Shown here: one piece after another, positions 10,866-21,007 of the stretch
Position numbering within the stretch: the stretch's first letter is position 1
Layout: each line of letters begins with the position of its first letter
NCBI RefSeq assembly: GCF_015602705.1
Contig: NZ_CP059081.1
Coordinates: forward strand, 1,931,702 to 1,995,701
From: Acinetobacter lwoffii
GTDB lineage: Bacteria > Pseudomonadota > Gammaproteobacteria > Pseudomonadales > Moraxellaceae
DNA: 64,000 nt
Direction: 5' to 3'
Made by a program: the position numbers and the translations under genes
Notes under the pieces: model-generated
Database searches by the model: none
What the model saw: only the letters and a program-made list of their open reading frames with translations
Told to the model about the DNA's origin: nothing

Positions 10866-12244
10866 TAGTCGTATTGCTCACGATATTTACGCACGATGAT
10901 CAGTGCAACAATGTTCAAACCTAAGGTAATGACGAATAGCGTCAGTCCTAGTGCAAAGGCCACCAGTGCTTGTGGACTAGCAAAATCAGTATCGCCAGTT
11001 AGCTGATTCACGATGGTAATCGTGACCGTGGATACTGCTTCAAGCGGATTGGCATGCAACTGCGGGCTGTTCCCGGCTGCAAGAACCACGATCATGGTTT
11101 CACCAATTGCACGTGACGCCGCCAACAGGAACGCACCGATAATACCCGGTAGAGCCGCGGGTAAAACCACCTGACGGATCGTTTCAGATTTGGTCGCGCC
11201 CAAGCCCAAAGAACCATCACGTAAGGCACGCGGCACCTGAGTGATGATGTCGTCTGACAGAGAAGATACAAATGGAATGATCATGATACCCATGACCAGA
11301 CCGGCAGTTAGCGCACTGGTCGCATTAATTTCGAGTCCGACCAGAGCACCCATGCTTTTAAGGAATGGACCGATGATCATCAAGGCAAAAACACCATAGA
11401 CAATCGTAGGAATACCCGCCAGCACTTCAATCGTGGGTTTTGCCCAAGAGCGGAACCGCGGTGAAGCGTATTCTGCCAGATAGATCGCAATCATCAGGCC
11501 AACCGGAACTGCAACTAAAAGTGCGATCCCGCTGACCATGAGCGTGCCCCATAACAGTGGCAATAAACCATAACTACCTTCGGCACTGCCAGAGGTGCTA
11601 AACCCCGGGTTCCATTGGGTACCAAAGAAGAAATCCAGTGGGCTGACGAAGCTGAAGAAACGCATTGCCTCGCCAAACATCGACATCACAATCCCGAGAG
11701 TAGTCAGAATCGCCACACCTGAACACAATGCCAAGCCGATATTAATCATTTTTTCGACTTGGTTACGTGCACGGAATTCCTGACTAATATGTTTCTTGGC
11801 CCAGACCAGACCAGCCAGCGCCGCCGAAATCACGACTGCCAATTTGGCAAAGGTACCAATGGTCGAGAATTTAGCCAATTGCTCTGCGGCTGCGACTTCA
11901 TAGGCTGCAGGTGTATCACTCACTCCAAAACCTGAGGCAAGTGCCTGAACGCGATCAATCACAACGCTCAAACTTGCCGGATCCAGACTGGCCGAAACAT
12001 TTTCTGGCAAATGGTTGAGTACCACCTGCTCCAGAAAAGTGGGTTCTACCATATTCCAAACAATCAAAATTAAAAACGCAGGGATACCACACCATAGTGC
12101 AACCAGGGCACCATAATATCCGGGACGCGAGTGTAAGTTTGCAGAATTGCTTCCCTTACCTGCTAAGCTACGGCTTTTACTTAATCCGATTTGATAGGCT
12201 ATGGCCATGATGGCCAATAACACACCTATAAGTAGCAGATTCAT
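10865..12244 (-). CDS. pstC: phosphate ABC transporter permease PstC
   Basis: 459 aa. Several membrane segments include an N-terminal one (residues 2-20), then a soluble insert, then the permease core with EAA motif GSLGLGATKSETIRQVVLPAA. Pairs with PstA to form the phosphate channel. It shares one base with pstA and lies 104 nt downstream of pstS, with a hairpin between them. Confidence 0.95.
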   Translation of the reverse strand: MNLLLIGVLLAIMAIAYQIGLSKSRSLAGKGSNSANLHSRPGYYGALVALWCGIPAFLILIVWNMVEPTFLEQVVLNHLPENVSASLDPASLSVVIDRVQALASGFGVSDTPAAYEVAAAEQLAKFSTIGTFAKLAVVISAALAGLVWAKKHISQEFRARNQVEKMINIGLALCSGVAILTTLGIVMSMFGEAMRFFSFVSPLDFFFGTQWNPGFSTSGSAEGSYGLLPLLWGTLMVSGIALLVAVPVGLMIAIYLAEYASPRFRSWAKPTIEVLAGIPTIVYGVFALMIIGPFLKSMGALVGLEINATSALTAGLVMGIMIIPFVSSLSDDIITQVPRALRDGSLGLGATKSETIRQVVLPAALPGIIGAFLLAASRAIGETMIVVLAAGNSPQLHANPLEAVSTVTITIVNQLTGDTDFASPQALVAFALGLTLFVITLGLNIVALIIVRKYREQYD

Positions 12245-12307
12245 GTATTCTCCACTGTTTTTTCAATTTTCATGGTTTGAAAAAACTTGTTTATCGCAAA
12301 AAGCCGA

Positions 12308-12326
12308 TGGTAGGTTGACCCTACCA
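12308..12326 (-). promoter_or_regulatory. pstS-pstC intergenic hairpin
   Basis: TGGTAGG/CCTACCA with a 5-nt loop. On the minus strand a short mixed T-run (CGGCTTTTTG) lies shortly after, so it may be a partial terminator or mRNA stabiliser that lets more PstS than permease be made, as is common in binding-protein operons. Confidence 0.5.
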
Positions 12327-12348
12327 CCAGCGTTTTCAAAATCATTTA

Positions 12349-13380
12349 TTACTTCACAACAACCGCTTTACCAGCCTTGAAATTTGCCAGGACTGCTGCA
12401 CGTTCTTTATCAGACATTGAAATCAGACCTGCTTTTTCCAGCTTAGAGCCTTTGCCAGATACTTTCTTGTTCAGGAAGTATTCTGTGAACTGCGGTAAGC
12501 CTTTGATCGATTTCAAGTGCTCGCCTTTTACGTAGAAGAACAATGGGCGTGATACCGGATAAGCACCATTCAAGATGGTCTTTTCAGAAGGCGCTACATT
12601 GTTCACCGTAGCAACACGTAGACGGTCACGGTTCTGGTCATAGAAACCTAGGCCAAACACACCTACCGCACTTGGAGAAGTTTTTAAACGTGCCAATGTT
12701 TCGGTATAGTCACCGGCAATCTCAACCACACGGCCATCTTTACGGAATGTTGTACAAGCTTTTTTCTTAGCATCTTTGTCTAGAGACTTAATTGCAGCAT
12801 ACGTTTCACAACCTGCATCAACCATTTTCTCCTGGAAGACTTCGCGCGTACCATGATTCGACGCAGGAATTACCAGGGTGATAGGTTCATTCGGAAGTGC
12901 TTTGTCAATTTGGTTCCAACGCGTGTACGGGTTAGCGACCATTTTTCCATTTGATGGAAGTTGTGCAGCAAGTGCAGCGAAGACATGTTGTGGACGCAGT
13001 TTATAAGCCGCTTTGTTTGCATTCGATGCAAACACAATACCGTCATAACCAATTTTGATTTCTAGGACTTGGTTAACGCCATTCTTTTTACATTCTGCCA
13101 GCTCTGTACTCTTGATTTGACGAGAAGAGTTTGCGATATCAATCGTGTTATCACCCACGCCATTACAGAACTGCTTTAAACCACCTGAAGAACCGCCAGA
13201 ACCGACAACTGGTGTTTTAAACTGTGGAAAAGTATTCCCGAATTCTTCTGCCACGATACTGGCATATGGAAGTACAGTTGAAGAACCTGCAATTTGAATG
13301 GTGTCACGTGCTGCGTGTGCAGTCGTTACAGCAGTTGCCCCGGTTACTGCTAATGCTAAAGCTATATTTGTAAAGCGCAT
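12349..13380 (-). CDS. pstS: periplasmic phosphate-binding protein PstS
   Basis: 343 aa. Signal peptide residues 1-23 (ends AHA-A). The mature protein begins RDTIQIAGSSTVLPYA, the PstS-type phosphate loop; SGGSSGGLKQFC and ANSSRQIK are further ligand-contact regions. Captures phosphate for PstCAB. First gene of the operon, behind a Pho box. Confidence 0.95.
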   Translation of the reverse strand: MRFTNIALALAVTGATAVTTAHAARDTIQIAGSSTVLPYASIVAEEFGNTFPQFKTPVVGSGGSSGGLKQFCNGVGDNTIDIANSSRQIKSTELAECKKNGVNQVLEIKIGYDGIVFASNANKAAYKLRPQHVFAALAAQLPSNGKMVANPYTRWNQIDKALPNEPITLVIPASNHGTREVFQEKMVDAGCETYAAIKSLDKDAKKKACTTFRKDGRVVEIAGDYTETLARLKTSPSAVGVFGLGFYDQNRDRLRVATVNNVAPSEKTILNGAYPVSRPLFFYVKGEHLKSIKGLPQFTEYFLNKKVSGKGSKLEKAGLISMSDKERAAVLANFKAGKAVVVK

Positions 13381-13472
13381 TCTAGTATCTCTCTCATTTA
13401 TGCAAATTTGGAGTACACCACTTTTTATTCAGTTTTGTACTTCTTTCGATACCTGCATTTTGATTTTAGAAT

Positions 13473-13490
13473 ATGACAGATAAGTTACAG
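13473..13490 (-). promoter_or_regulatory. Pho box upstream of pstS
   Basis: Minus strand CTGTAAC-TTAT-CTGTCAT, two direct 7-mers with a 4-bp spacer, a near-consensus PhoB site taking the place of the -35 region. AT-rich -10 candidates (TAAAAT, CAAAAT) follow 5-11 nt downstream. Indicates induction by phosphate starvation. Confidence 0.85.
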
Positions 13491-13769
13491 CTTTATTACG
13501 ATTTAGTGATTTTTAATCTAGCGGCTTTTTCTTGATTAAATTTTTATGGATTTCAATGATTAAGTTCTTTATGTCATTCACTTCAATAAAAAATTTTAGA
13601 CCAATGACATGTAACAATTTTTATAAACCTGAATTCAGGATAAATCCTGCTCCCCAGTTTTACATAAGCCTATGACAAATAAATAACAGGCCAAACGGGA
13701 TTCAGACCTTCCGTGTTTTTGTGAGGAATTTCGATCTGGGAAAGGACCTTTTTTTATTTTTAAGCGCAC

Positions 13770-13801
13770 AAAAAAGGAGATCATTTCGATCTCCTTTTTT
13801 T
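13770..13801. terminator. terminator after ddc
   Basis: AAAAAAGGAGATC/GATCTCCTTTTTT around ATTTC, with A- and T-runs on the two sides. It separates the dat-ddc unit from the pstS promoter. The rest of 13381-13815 is AT-rich and holds no gene. Confidence 0.9.
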
Positions 13802-13815
13802 CACACCACCATCAC

Positions 13816-15348
13816 TTATGCAATGGGTGGCGTATAAGTACCGTCAGCGATTGAATCTTTGATACGATCCGCTTCTGCAAGCACTAGCGCCAACAGGTTC
13901 TTCACATTATCAAGCGTTGCAACCGGGCTTAAAGTCGTCATTTTCAGAGACTGAACCTGACCAACTTTCGTCACACCAATGTTCGCTTCACCACGTGCAA
14001 ACAGTTCGTCTGCTACGTTTTGGTTAAGCGTATCGAGTAATTCAACCGGATATCCCGCTGGAACCACACGGAACAAGACAGACGCGAATTGAGGCTCAAG
14101 CAGAAGCTCCAGACCGTCAGTCGCTTTAATGTAGTCTGCCACATCACGGGTTAATTTCACGCCATGATCGATCATCGAACCATAAAGCTCTTCACCTAAT
14201 GCTTCTACAGTCATCCACAATTTCAAGGCATCAAAACGACGCGTCGTTTGTAGTGACTTCGACACCAGGTTAGGAACGCCATGCTCTTCATCATAAGCGG
14301 AGTTCAGATACTCAGCTTCATAATGCATAAAACGGTAGTTCGCTTCATCTTTTAACAAGAACGCGCCACAAGAAATGGCCTGGAAGTAATGCTTATGGAA
14401 ATCAAGCGTGATCGAATCCGACAGCTCAATCCCATCCAGCATAGAACGATAGTCATTGGATAGAATCAGTGCACCACCCCATGCCGCATCGATGTGCATC
14501 CACGCGCCATATTTATTGGTGATTTCACGAATTGCTTTCAATGGATCAATCGCGCCAGCATCCGTTGTACCCGCTGTTGCCACCACACATGCCACGATCT
14601 TGCCTTCAGACTGAAGATGCGCCATGGTTTTTTCCAGTGCATCTACGTCCATCTGTGCATTTTCATTCACAGGAACAGTGACCACTGACTGGAAGCCCAT
14701 GCCCATCATCGCCATGTTCTTTTGCACAGAGAAATGTGCATTTTCAGAACAGATGACTTTGACATTACGCATCGCATCCGCAGGAATACCATCACGCTGA
14801 ACCGACCACGGATTACCGTTTTCGTCTTTCCAGTTTTTCGCGATGCAAGCATCACGCGCCAGCAATACGCCCATCAAGTTAGACTGTGTACCACCAGAAG
14901 TAAATACACCTGCCTGACCCGCACCATAGCCCACTTTTTGACGTAACCAGTCAATCAGCTGAACTTCCATCAATGAACCGGCCGGGCTTTGATCCCATGA
15001 GTCCATTGACTGGTTGGTTGCATTAATCAGCACTTCCGCGATCTGGCTAGTCACCATCGTTGGACAGTGAAGATGCGCAAGTGAATGCGGATGATGCACT
15101 TTTAAGCTCTTGTTAAGGAATAGCTCAACCATACGCTCAAGAGATTTTTCTACACCCAAACCTTCTTTTGAAGGATGAAATGCAATTGCACTGCGCAGCT
15201 CTTTAATACTGCCGCCCGTGTACATTTTGTCGTTTTGCAACCATGCCGCAACCGCTTTGGTCGCTTGGTCCATGCCAGCCTGATAGTCAGCAATGGATGC
15301 AGCATCATTGCAGAGTAACGCTTTACGATGTTCTGCGAAATCTACCAT
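13816..15348 (-). CDS. ddc: L-2,4-diaminobutyrate decarboxylase
   Basis: 510 aa PLP enzyme of the group II decarboxylase family. [10 protein letters not shown] places the PLP-binding Asp, and the Schiff-base lysine is K319 in LDFHKHYFQ. Converts L-2,4-diaminobutyrate to 1,3-diaminopropane, the pathway first defined in A. baumannii. It starts 3 nt after dat, which supplies the substrate. 1,3-diaminopropane is tied to surface motility and polyamine pools in Acinetobacter. Confidence 0.95.
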   Translation of the reverse strand: MVDFAEHRKALLCNDAASIADYQAGMDQATKAVAAWLQNDKMYTGGSIKELRSAIAFHPSKEGLGVEKSLERMVELFLNKSLKVHHPHSLAHLHCPTMVTSQIAEVLINATNQSMDSWDQSPAGSLMEVQLIDWLRQKVGYGAGQAGVFTSGGTQSNLMGVLLARDACIAKNWKDENGNPWSVQRDGIPADAMRNVKVICSENAHFSVQKNMAMMGMGFQSVVTVPVNENAQMDVDALEKTMAHLQSEGKIVACVVATAGTTDAGAIDPLKAIREITNKYGAWMHIDAAWGGALILSNDYRSMLDGIELSDSITLDFHKHYFQAISCGAFLLKDEANYRFMHYEAEYLNSAYDEEHGVPNLVSKSLQTTRRFDALKLWMTVEALGEELYGSMIDHGVKLTRDVADYIKATDGLELLLEPQFASVLFRVVPAGYPVELLDTLNQNVADELFARGEANIGVTKVGQVQSLKMTTLSPVATLDNVKNLLALVLAEADRIKDSIADGTYTPPIA

Positions 15349-15351
15349 GAA

Positions 15352-16725
15352 TTATGCGCCTCGAACTGCAACTAGTGCTTCAGCAACCGATTTTTTGAAA
15401 CGAGCAATCACTTCAACACATTCGTCTTGAGTAATGATCAACGGGCAAAGTAAACGAATCACTGTACCGTTACGACCACCTTTTTCCAGCAACAGTTTGT
15501 TGTTGAAACAAGCGGTTTGGATCGCTGCAGCCAACTGACCATCAGCAGGCAAAGAACCCATATGATCCGCATCTTTGCGCTCATCTACGATTTCAACACC
15601 GATCATCAGACCACGGCCACGCACGTTACCGATACATGGGAATTCAGCAGCCAGTTTTTTCAGTTCAGCTTGCAGGAAATCACCACGCTCTTGTGCATTT
15701 TGCGCCAGGTTCTGTTCTTTAATGGTATTGATCGTTGCAAGGCCTGTACCCATCGCCAATTGGTTACCACGGAAAGTACCGGTATGACCTGCTGGCTGCC
15801 AAGCATCAAACTTACGTTTAATACCAAGTACGGCAAGCGGTAAGCTACCACCTACAGCTTTAGACATCACTACGACATCAGGTTCAATCCCTGCATGTTC
15901 GAATGCAAACATTTTGCCTGAACGCGCAAAGCCTGCCTGAACTTCATCAAGAATCAACACGATGTTGTGTTTTTCAGTCACTTCACGGATTTTTTGCAAC
16001 CATTTTACTGGCGCAGTTACCACACCGCCTTCACCTTGAATTGCTTCAAGAATTACAGCTGCAGGTTTGGTCACACCGCTTTCTACATCTTCAATGAAAT
16101 TTTCAAAGTAATAAGTCAGGGCATCAACGCCCGCTTCACCGCCAAGACCCAATGGGCAACGGTATTCATGCGGATACGGCATGAACTGTACACCCGGCAT
16201 CAAACCGTTCACTGCATTTTTCGCAGACAGGTTACCTGTCATTGCCAATGCACCATGAGTCATACCGTGGTAGCCGCCAGAAAAGCTGATCACTGAGCTA
16301 CGACCGGTAAAGGTTTTTGCTAGTTTAATCGCGGCTTCAGTTGCATCTGCACCTGATGGACCACAGAACTGCAAGCAGTACTCTTCCTGGCCACCCGGAA
16401 GATAAGAAAGAAGTGCTTCAGTAAAAGCATCTTTTAAAGGAGTAGTAAGATCCAGGGTATGCAATGGTAAACCGCTTGCAATCGTATCCTGGATACTTTG
16501 AATGACTGCAGGATGATTATGGCCTAATGCCAACGTCCCTGCCCCAGCTAAACAATCAAGGTACTCAGTACCTTCAACATCGGTAACCCAGCAACCTTGT
16601 GCTTTCGCTATCGCTAACGGTAATTTACGTGGATAACTACGCACATTCGATTCCATCTGACTTTGGCGAGTCAAGTAGTATTCGTTTGTGGAATTGGTGG
16701 CAGGGTTTACAGAAGTAACGCTCAT
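15352..16725 (-). CDS. dat: L-2,4-diaminobutyrate:2-oxoglutarate 4-aminotransferase
   Basis: 457 aa class III aminotransferase. [18 protein letters not shown] carries the PLP-contacting Asp, the Schiff-base lysine is K289 in [11 protein letters not shown], and [12 protein letters not shown] is the phosphate loop. Forms L-2,4-diaminobutyrate from aspartate semialdehyde and glutamate. Directly followed by ddc, so the pair is a two-step route to 1,3-diaminopropane. Confidence 0.95.
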   Translation of the reverse strand: MSVTSVNPATNSTNEYYLTRQSQMESNVRSYPRKLPLAIAKAQGCWVTDVEGTEYLDCLAGAGTLALGHNHPAVIQSIQDTIASGLPLHTLDLTTPLKDAFTEALLSYLPGGQEEYCLQFCGPSGADATEAAIKLAKTFTGRSSVISFSGGYHGMTHGALAMTGNLSAKNAVNGLMPGVQFMPYPHEYRCPLGLGGEAGVDALTYYFENFIEDVESGVTKPAAVILEAIQGEGGVVTAPVKWLQKIREVTEKHNIVLILDEVQAGFARSGKMFAFEHAGIEPDVVVMSKAVGGSLPLAVLGIKRKFDAWQPAGHTGTFRGNQLAMGTGLATINTIKEQNLAQNAQERGDFLQAELKKLAAEFPCIGNVRGRGLMIGVEIVDERKDADHMGSLPADGQLAAAIQTACFNNKLLLEKGGRNGTVIRLLCPLIITQDECVEVIARFKKSVAEALVAVRGA

Positions 16726-17200
16726 ATCGAATTACCATCTCTGATATGGGTGAAAGAAATAAGTCTGGTGACGTTTGGTCCTTTGACTCGGCGCTTTATA
16801 AAGGTTCTAGCTAGCAGTTTTGTATTCGAATAACTAGGAGGCGGATGATACCGAATTTTTCAGGAAAATAAACAACTTTCAGTCACATTTTGTCCTAATC
16901 TTTATCGAAAAAAAACATCACGCTAATCCATCCCCTAAATCATCATCTTACAGTGTGACAGCAGAAAGAAAAGCGTGTTCTTTTATGCTTTTTTGTAGCG
17001 CAGGCGACATTCCGATAATTAATCTTAAAATTATTCATTAAGTATTTAATTATTAAAAATAAATATAAATTAAATAATGAGATAAAATTAAAGAAAATTT
17101 AACACTCTTACGACAAATATTTCGTAAAAAGATCACAATTGAGATTTAATATTTTAACAACGGCTTAGATGGCCAATTTTAAGAAAAACAGGACAATTTC
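16726..17200. other. dat / SIMPL-gene divergent intergenic region
   Basis: 475 bp without a gene. It must contain the promoters of dat (minus) and the SIMPL gene (plus). A very AT-rich stretch spans 17020-17100, and a 6-bp inverted repeat TTACGA-N8-TCGTAA at 17108-17127 could be an operator for either gene. No other structure seen. Confidence 0.4.
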
Positions 17201-17905
17201 ATGCGTCTCTTAGCACTTACCAGTTTGATCCTTGCCAGCACCCTCGCCACAGGCGCATTTGCAGCTCCTGCTGAATCTCTGAATTATAATGTTGTTAATC
17301 TTTCAGCAGAAGCTAGCCGTGAAATCTCAAATGATGAAATGCATGCTGTGCTTTATATTGAAAGATCCAACAAACAGCCGGCTGAACTGGCCACTCAAAT
17401 TAACCAGCTGATGAATCAGGCGATCGCCACAGCACGCAAATATCCTACTGTGAAAATCGAGACAGGTGCACAAAGCACTTACCCTATTTATGACAATGAC
17501 AACCGCAAATTAAAAGAATGGCGTGGTCGTGCCCAGATTCGTCTGGAATCAAAAGATTTTAAAGCGACATCTCAACTGATTGCCGAATTACAACAGCACT
17601 TCCAGACCCAGTCGATTAATTTCAAGGTATCTGACGAAAAGCGTAAAAAAGTTGAAAGCGAGCTGATGATTGAAGCCACCAAAAACTTCCAGCAACGCGC
17701 ACAGGCACTCACCCAGACCTGGAATAAACCGAGTTATCAACTGGTGAACTTAAACCTGAATACTAACAATTATTCACCACAGCCAGTACCTCGTATGGCC
17801 ATGATGAAATCTGCATCGGCTGATATGGCGGTTCCTGAGCAGGAAGTTGCGGCGGGTGAATCGCAAATGACCGTCAGCGCGAATGGGGCGATTCAGTTTA
17901 AATAA
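17201..17905 (+). CDS. periplasmic SIMPL-domain (DUF541) protein
   Basis: 234 aa. Signal peptide residues 1-21 (ends AFA-AP). The SIMPL domain follows: LSAEASREISNDEMHAVLYI, then GAQSTYPIYDNDNRKLKEWRG, then the R/Q-rich helix. Family members are periplasmic or outer-membrane associated and linked to stress tolerance; the biochemical role is unknown. Monocistronic, with its own terminator. An ISAba11-like element now lies just downstream. Confidence 0.85.
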   Translation: MRLLALTSLILASTLATGAFAAPAESLNYNVVNLSAEASREISNDEMHAVLYIERSNKQPAELATQINQLMNQAIATARKYPTVKIETGAQSTYPIYDNDNRKLKEWRGRAQIRLESKDFKATSQLIAELQQHFQTQSINFKVSDEKRKKVESELMIEATKNFQQRAQALTQTWNKPSYQLVNLNLNTNNYSPQPVPRMAMMKSASADMAVPEQEVAAGESQMTVSANGAIQFK

Positions 17906-17934
17906 GACTTCATTATATTATTCGGACTTTTAAG

Positions 17935-17959
17935 AACCACTCTTTTGAGTGGTTTTTTA
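17935..17959 (+). terminator. terminator after SIMPL gene
   Basis: AACCACTC-TTTT-GAGTGGTT stem-loop followed by a T-run. Confidence 0.9.
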
Positions 17960-17973
17960 TCATGTGAATATTC

Positions 17974-19074
17974 TAGGACTTACGCACTGTTATTTATAGA
18001 CTCTCTGTGGTAGCAGATGATTTTTATCGAGAATAAAGTCATCAATGAAGTTTTTGATAATTGGTCTAAATAATTTCTTCTGCCAACGATATACATTTTC
18101 AAAGATCCGCTCAAACTGGTTCTTTTGTATCTCAACGTAGGCCATCAAGGCTGAAAAAATATGATTCAAAATCAGTTTAGACCGTCTTACCTGAAACTTT
18201 TCAATATGACAAACCTGTTTAATCACCCGGTGATATTGTTCTATTTTCCAATGACTTGAATGTAATTCATGAAAACCCTCAAAGGATAATAAATCATCTT
18301 CATCTTGATACACAATATAAAACCTCTGCTGTTCTTTTAACTGAGTCTTAAATAATTGTACAAAGCCAAAATCTTTGAGCCAGACCACTTGACCCTGATG
18401 GAAATTTGGCAATAAACGCAGTTGAAACCATTGTCCTTTTTCAGGGGAAACCTTACGGTTACAGTCGATACCAAACATAAATCGAATACCATGTTTTCTT
18501 ATGGTTTTTAGATTTCCAGTCGATGAATACCAACTATCACCTGAAATAAATTGAATCTTTGCACCCCAACTAAGTACTTCACTTAACATATCCATAAAGT
18601 AATCATTCTTGGTTTTACTTTCAGATTTGTCATAAATTCGGAAATTAATTGGAATATTTTGACCATTTTGATCTGTCGCATACAAGGTAATGAGATTAAT
18701 ACCCTTGACGGATCGGTGGTGTTTGCCTGACCAAAAATAGCTAACCAAGTCCATATGTTGACTATATGGTTTATCTAAAACAGTATCATCAATACTGACT
18801 ATAAGCTTATTATTATCAATATGTTGAATTGCTTCTTGATATAGGTCGTGAGGTGTGTAGTCTTCACGCTCTAGAAAGCGATTTACACTATCATGCGAGA
18901 TATTATAAGTCTCGGCAAGTTGTGTGCAGCTAATAGAGTTCGGTTCTGTCATGAGAAAGCCCATATAAATGGGTAATGTACAAGTTGCTGTAGAAGCATG
19001 TTTAGTTCGTCTGATCACAGATACGTTATAAACTATTGTAATACTTTTTTGAATCCGTCAATGCGTAAGTCCTA
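17974..19074 (-). mobile_element. IS701-family insertion sequence, ISAba11-like (1101 bp)
   Basis: Inverted repeats begin TAGGACTTACGCA at both ends (17974-17986 and complement of 19062-19074). A 5-bp target duplication TATTC is at 17969-17973 and 19075-19079. The length and duplication size match what I recall of ISAba11, the element known for disrupting lpx genes in A. baumannii. Transposase intact. It sits between the SIMPL terminator and the PAP2 gene. Confidence 0.9.
17990..19018 (-). CDS. IS701-family transposase
   Basis: 342 aa DDE enzyme: SIDDTVLDK (first Asp), GDSWYSS (second Asp) and HWKIEQYHRVIKQ (Glu). An N-terminal helix-turn-helix-like region (CTQLAETYNISHDSVNRFL) probably binds the ends. 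Fills nearly the whole element, with no frameshift. Confidence 0.93.
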   Translation of the reverse strand: MIRRTKHASTATCTLPIYMGFLMTEPNSISCTQLAETYNISHDSVNRFLEREDYTPHDLYQEAIQHIDNNKLIVSIDDTVLDKPYSQHMDLVSYFWSGKHHRSVKGINLITLYATDQNGQNIPINFRIYDKSESKTKNDYFMDMLSEVLSWGAKIQFISGDSWYSSTGNLKTIRKHGIRFMFGIDCNRKVSPEKGQWFQLRLLPNFHQGQVVWLKDFGFVQLFKTQLKEQQRFYIVYQDEDDLLSFEGFHELHSSHWKIEQYHRVIKQVCHIEKFQVRRSKLILNHIFSALMAYVEIQKNQFERIFENVYRWQKKLFRPIIKNFIDDFILDKNHLLPQRVYK

Positions 19075-19175
19075 TATTCTTTAAAAAGCAAGACTACAAA
19101 TTCATACAAACTCAGGTAGGAATTGAGGCTTGACCGGTTTAGAGTAACGGACATTTGTTCCAGTCCTCTCTGCTC

Positions 19176-19772
19176 ATGTCCCTTGACCAACTGAATCTTT
19201 ACCTGTTTCATATCTTAAATGTACCCGACCAAGCCTCAATCTGGATGATCAACTATGCCTCCCTGATTGCGCATGACCTGGTTTATCTCTTTTTGCTGAT
19301 TTTTGCTATTGCTTGGTTCCGTGGTAGTTACGAAGTAAAAACAGGGATTATTAAAGCCTTCATCTTTACAGCTATTACATTATTGATGAGTGAAGTATTG
19401 TCTGCGGTACTCAATACCCCACGCCCGTTTGTGATGGATGTTGGTCGCACCCTGATTGAACATGCATCGACTGGTTCTTTTCCCAGCAACCATATGAGTA
19501 TTTTTAGTGGGATTGCCTTCGCCTATTATTTTTCACCGCAGCGAGACTTGGGACGAATTCTAATCTGGACAGCTTGGCTGGTGGCATGGTCGCGTGTTTA
19601 TGTCGGTGTGCATTTTCCAATTGATATGCTGGGTGCATTCCTGATGGCAATAATAGTAAATTTAGCTGGCTTGCCGCTGTGGTGGAAATATGAGAATCAA
19701 ATCATAAACTTTATTTTGGGTATTCATTATTGGGTATTTTCGCCTTTAATTCGAATGGGCTGGATCAAATAA
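19176..19772 (+). CDS. PAP2-family membrane phosphatase (BcrC-like undecaprenyl-diphosphatase candidate)
   Basis: 198 aa from ATG 19176 (a TTG at 19155 also opens the frame). PAP2 motifs are in order: NTPRPF, then GSFPSNHM with catalytic His, then SRVYVGVHFPIDMLG with the nucleophilic His. Four to six membrane segments. Likely recycles undecaprenyl diphosphate or related lipid phosphates. The right end of the ISAba11-like element is only 101 bp upstream and may have displaced or replaced its promoter. Confidence 0.85.
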   Translation: MSLDQLNLYLFHILNVPDQASIWMINYASLIAHDLVYLFLLIFAIAWFRGSYEVKTGIIKAFIFTAITLLMSEVLSAVLNTPRPFVMDVGRTLIEHASTGSFPSNHMSIFSGIAFAYYFSPQRDLGRILIWTAWLVAWSRVYVGVHFPIDMLGAFLMAIIVNLAGLPLWWKYENQIINFILGIHYWVFSPLIRMGWIK

Positions 19773-19789
19773 ATCTAATTAAAATGTCA

Positions 19790-19820
19790 TAAAAAACCCG
19801 CTCGAAAGCGGGATTTTTTG
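19790..19820. terminator. bidirectional terminator between PAP2 gene and proB
   Basis: CCCGCT-CGAA-AGCGGG with A-run before and T-run after. Serves both converging genes. Confidence 0.92.
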
Positions 19821-19846
19821 AATCTCTAAACTTGAATCTGAATAAT

Positions 19847-20980
19847 TTAGTAAATCGCCATATGATTGCGATGAATCATTTCCAGCGAACGCGCTTCACC
19901 TAACACCTGATGCACTTTATCTGATGCCAGACCACGAACGATATCTGCTGAACGCGAACTGAAGTTGACACGACCGACCGCAATCCGGTGACCTTGTGTA
20001 TCGACACATTCCACCACATCACCGCGTTCGAAATGACCCTCAACCGCTTTCACCCCTACAGGCAATAAGCTGCGATGATTGTCTTTAATGGCTTTCACTG
20101 CGCCATCATCAATCACTAAACGACCTGCGGTTTGCAAGTGAGCAGCCAACCATTGCTGATGCGCTGTCATCCGGTCTTTATCAGTCACAAATAAAGTACC
20201 TAACAATTCGCCAGACATTAGACGTGATAGAACACCATCACTATCACCACTTGCAATTAAGGTCGGACAGCCCGACTTTGCAGCCAGACGTGCAGCACGA
20301 ACTTTGGTCAGCATGCCACCACGACCAAATTTACCGCCTCCACCGGCCATATCAAACAGACTTTCATCCATCGCACGTACGGTATGGAACAGTTTGGCAT
20401 CTGGATTAGACCGTGGGTCTGAGTCAAACATCCCTTCCTGATCCGTTAAGATAATCAGAAGGTCTGCATGAACCTGACCTGCGACCATGGCCGCAAGCGT
20501 GTCGTTGTCACCAAAGCGAATTTCGTCAGTCGAAACAGTATCATTTTCATTGATCACCGGAATCACGCGCCAATCAATCAGGTTCTGCAAGGCATCACAT
20601 GAGTTGAGGTAGCGACGACGATCTGCCAGATCATCATGGGTTAACAATACTTGCGCAGTTCGAATCTGATGCTTCTCAAGTACGCTTGACCAAGTATGAA
20701 TCAGGCCCATCTGACCGATGGCAGCACAAGCCTGAAGACTGGGTAGATCAGTGGGTCGATTCTCAAGTTTCATTCGCACCATACCTTCAGCCACAGCACC
20801 GGAAGACACCAGAATAATCTCGTGTCCTGCATTGTGTAGATCTGCAATTTGTCCCGCCCAATGCGAGATAGCATCTAAATCTAAACCTTGTCCGTTTGCT
20901 GTGAGTAAAGATGATCCGATTTTAACAACGATTCGTTTACAACCCTTGAGCTGACGTTGCCCATCTACCACTTCTATCAT
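19847..20980 (-). CDS. proB: glutamate 5-kinase
   Basis: 377 aa. First step of proline synthesis: phosphorylates glutamate with ATP. The amino-acid kinase domain starts [12 protein letters not shown] and contains INENDTVS and [12 protein letters not shown]; a C-terminal PUA domain spans about 280-365, as in E. coli ProB. It starts 27 nt after obgE, the usual gammaproteobacterial neighbour, and is probably co-transcribed. Confidence 0.97.
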   Translation of the reverse strand: MIEVVDGQRQLKGCKRIVVKIGSSLLTANGQGLDLDAISHWAGQIADLHNAGHEIILVSSGAVAEGMVRMKLENRPTDLPSLQACAAIGQMGLIHTWSSVLEKHQIRTAQVLLTHDDLADRRRYLNSCDALQNLIDWRVIPVINENDTVSTDEIRFGDNDTLAAMVAGQVHADLLIILTDQEGMFDSDPRSNPDAKLFHTVRAMDESLFDMAGGGGKFGRGGMLTKVRAARLAAKSGCPTLIASGDSDGVLSRLMSGELLGTLFVTDKDRMTAHQQWLAAHLQTAGRLVIDDGAVKAIKDNHRSLLPVGVKAVEGHFERGDVVECVDTQGHRIAVGRVNFSSRSADIVRGLASDKVHQVLGEARSLEMIHRNHMAIY

Positions 20981-21007
20981 CTTGTCCTCAGACTCTTCTC
21001 TCAGAGA

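Noticed and set aside
19026..19211. 61-aa minus frame over the right IS end
   Set aside because: Crosses the insertion boundary and the PAP2 start; created by the insertion.
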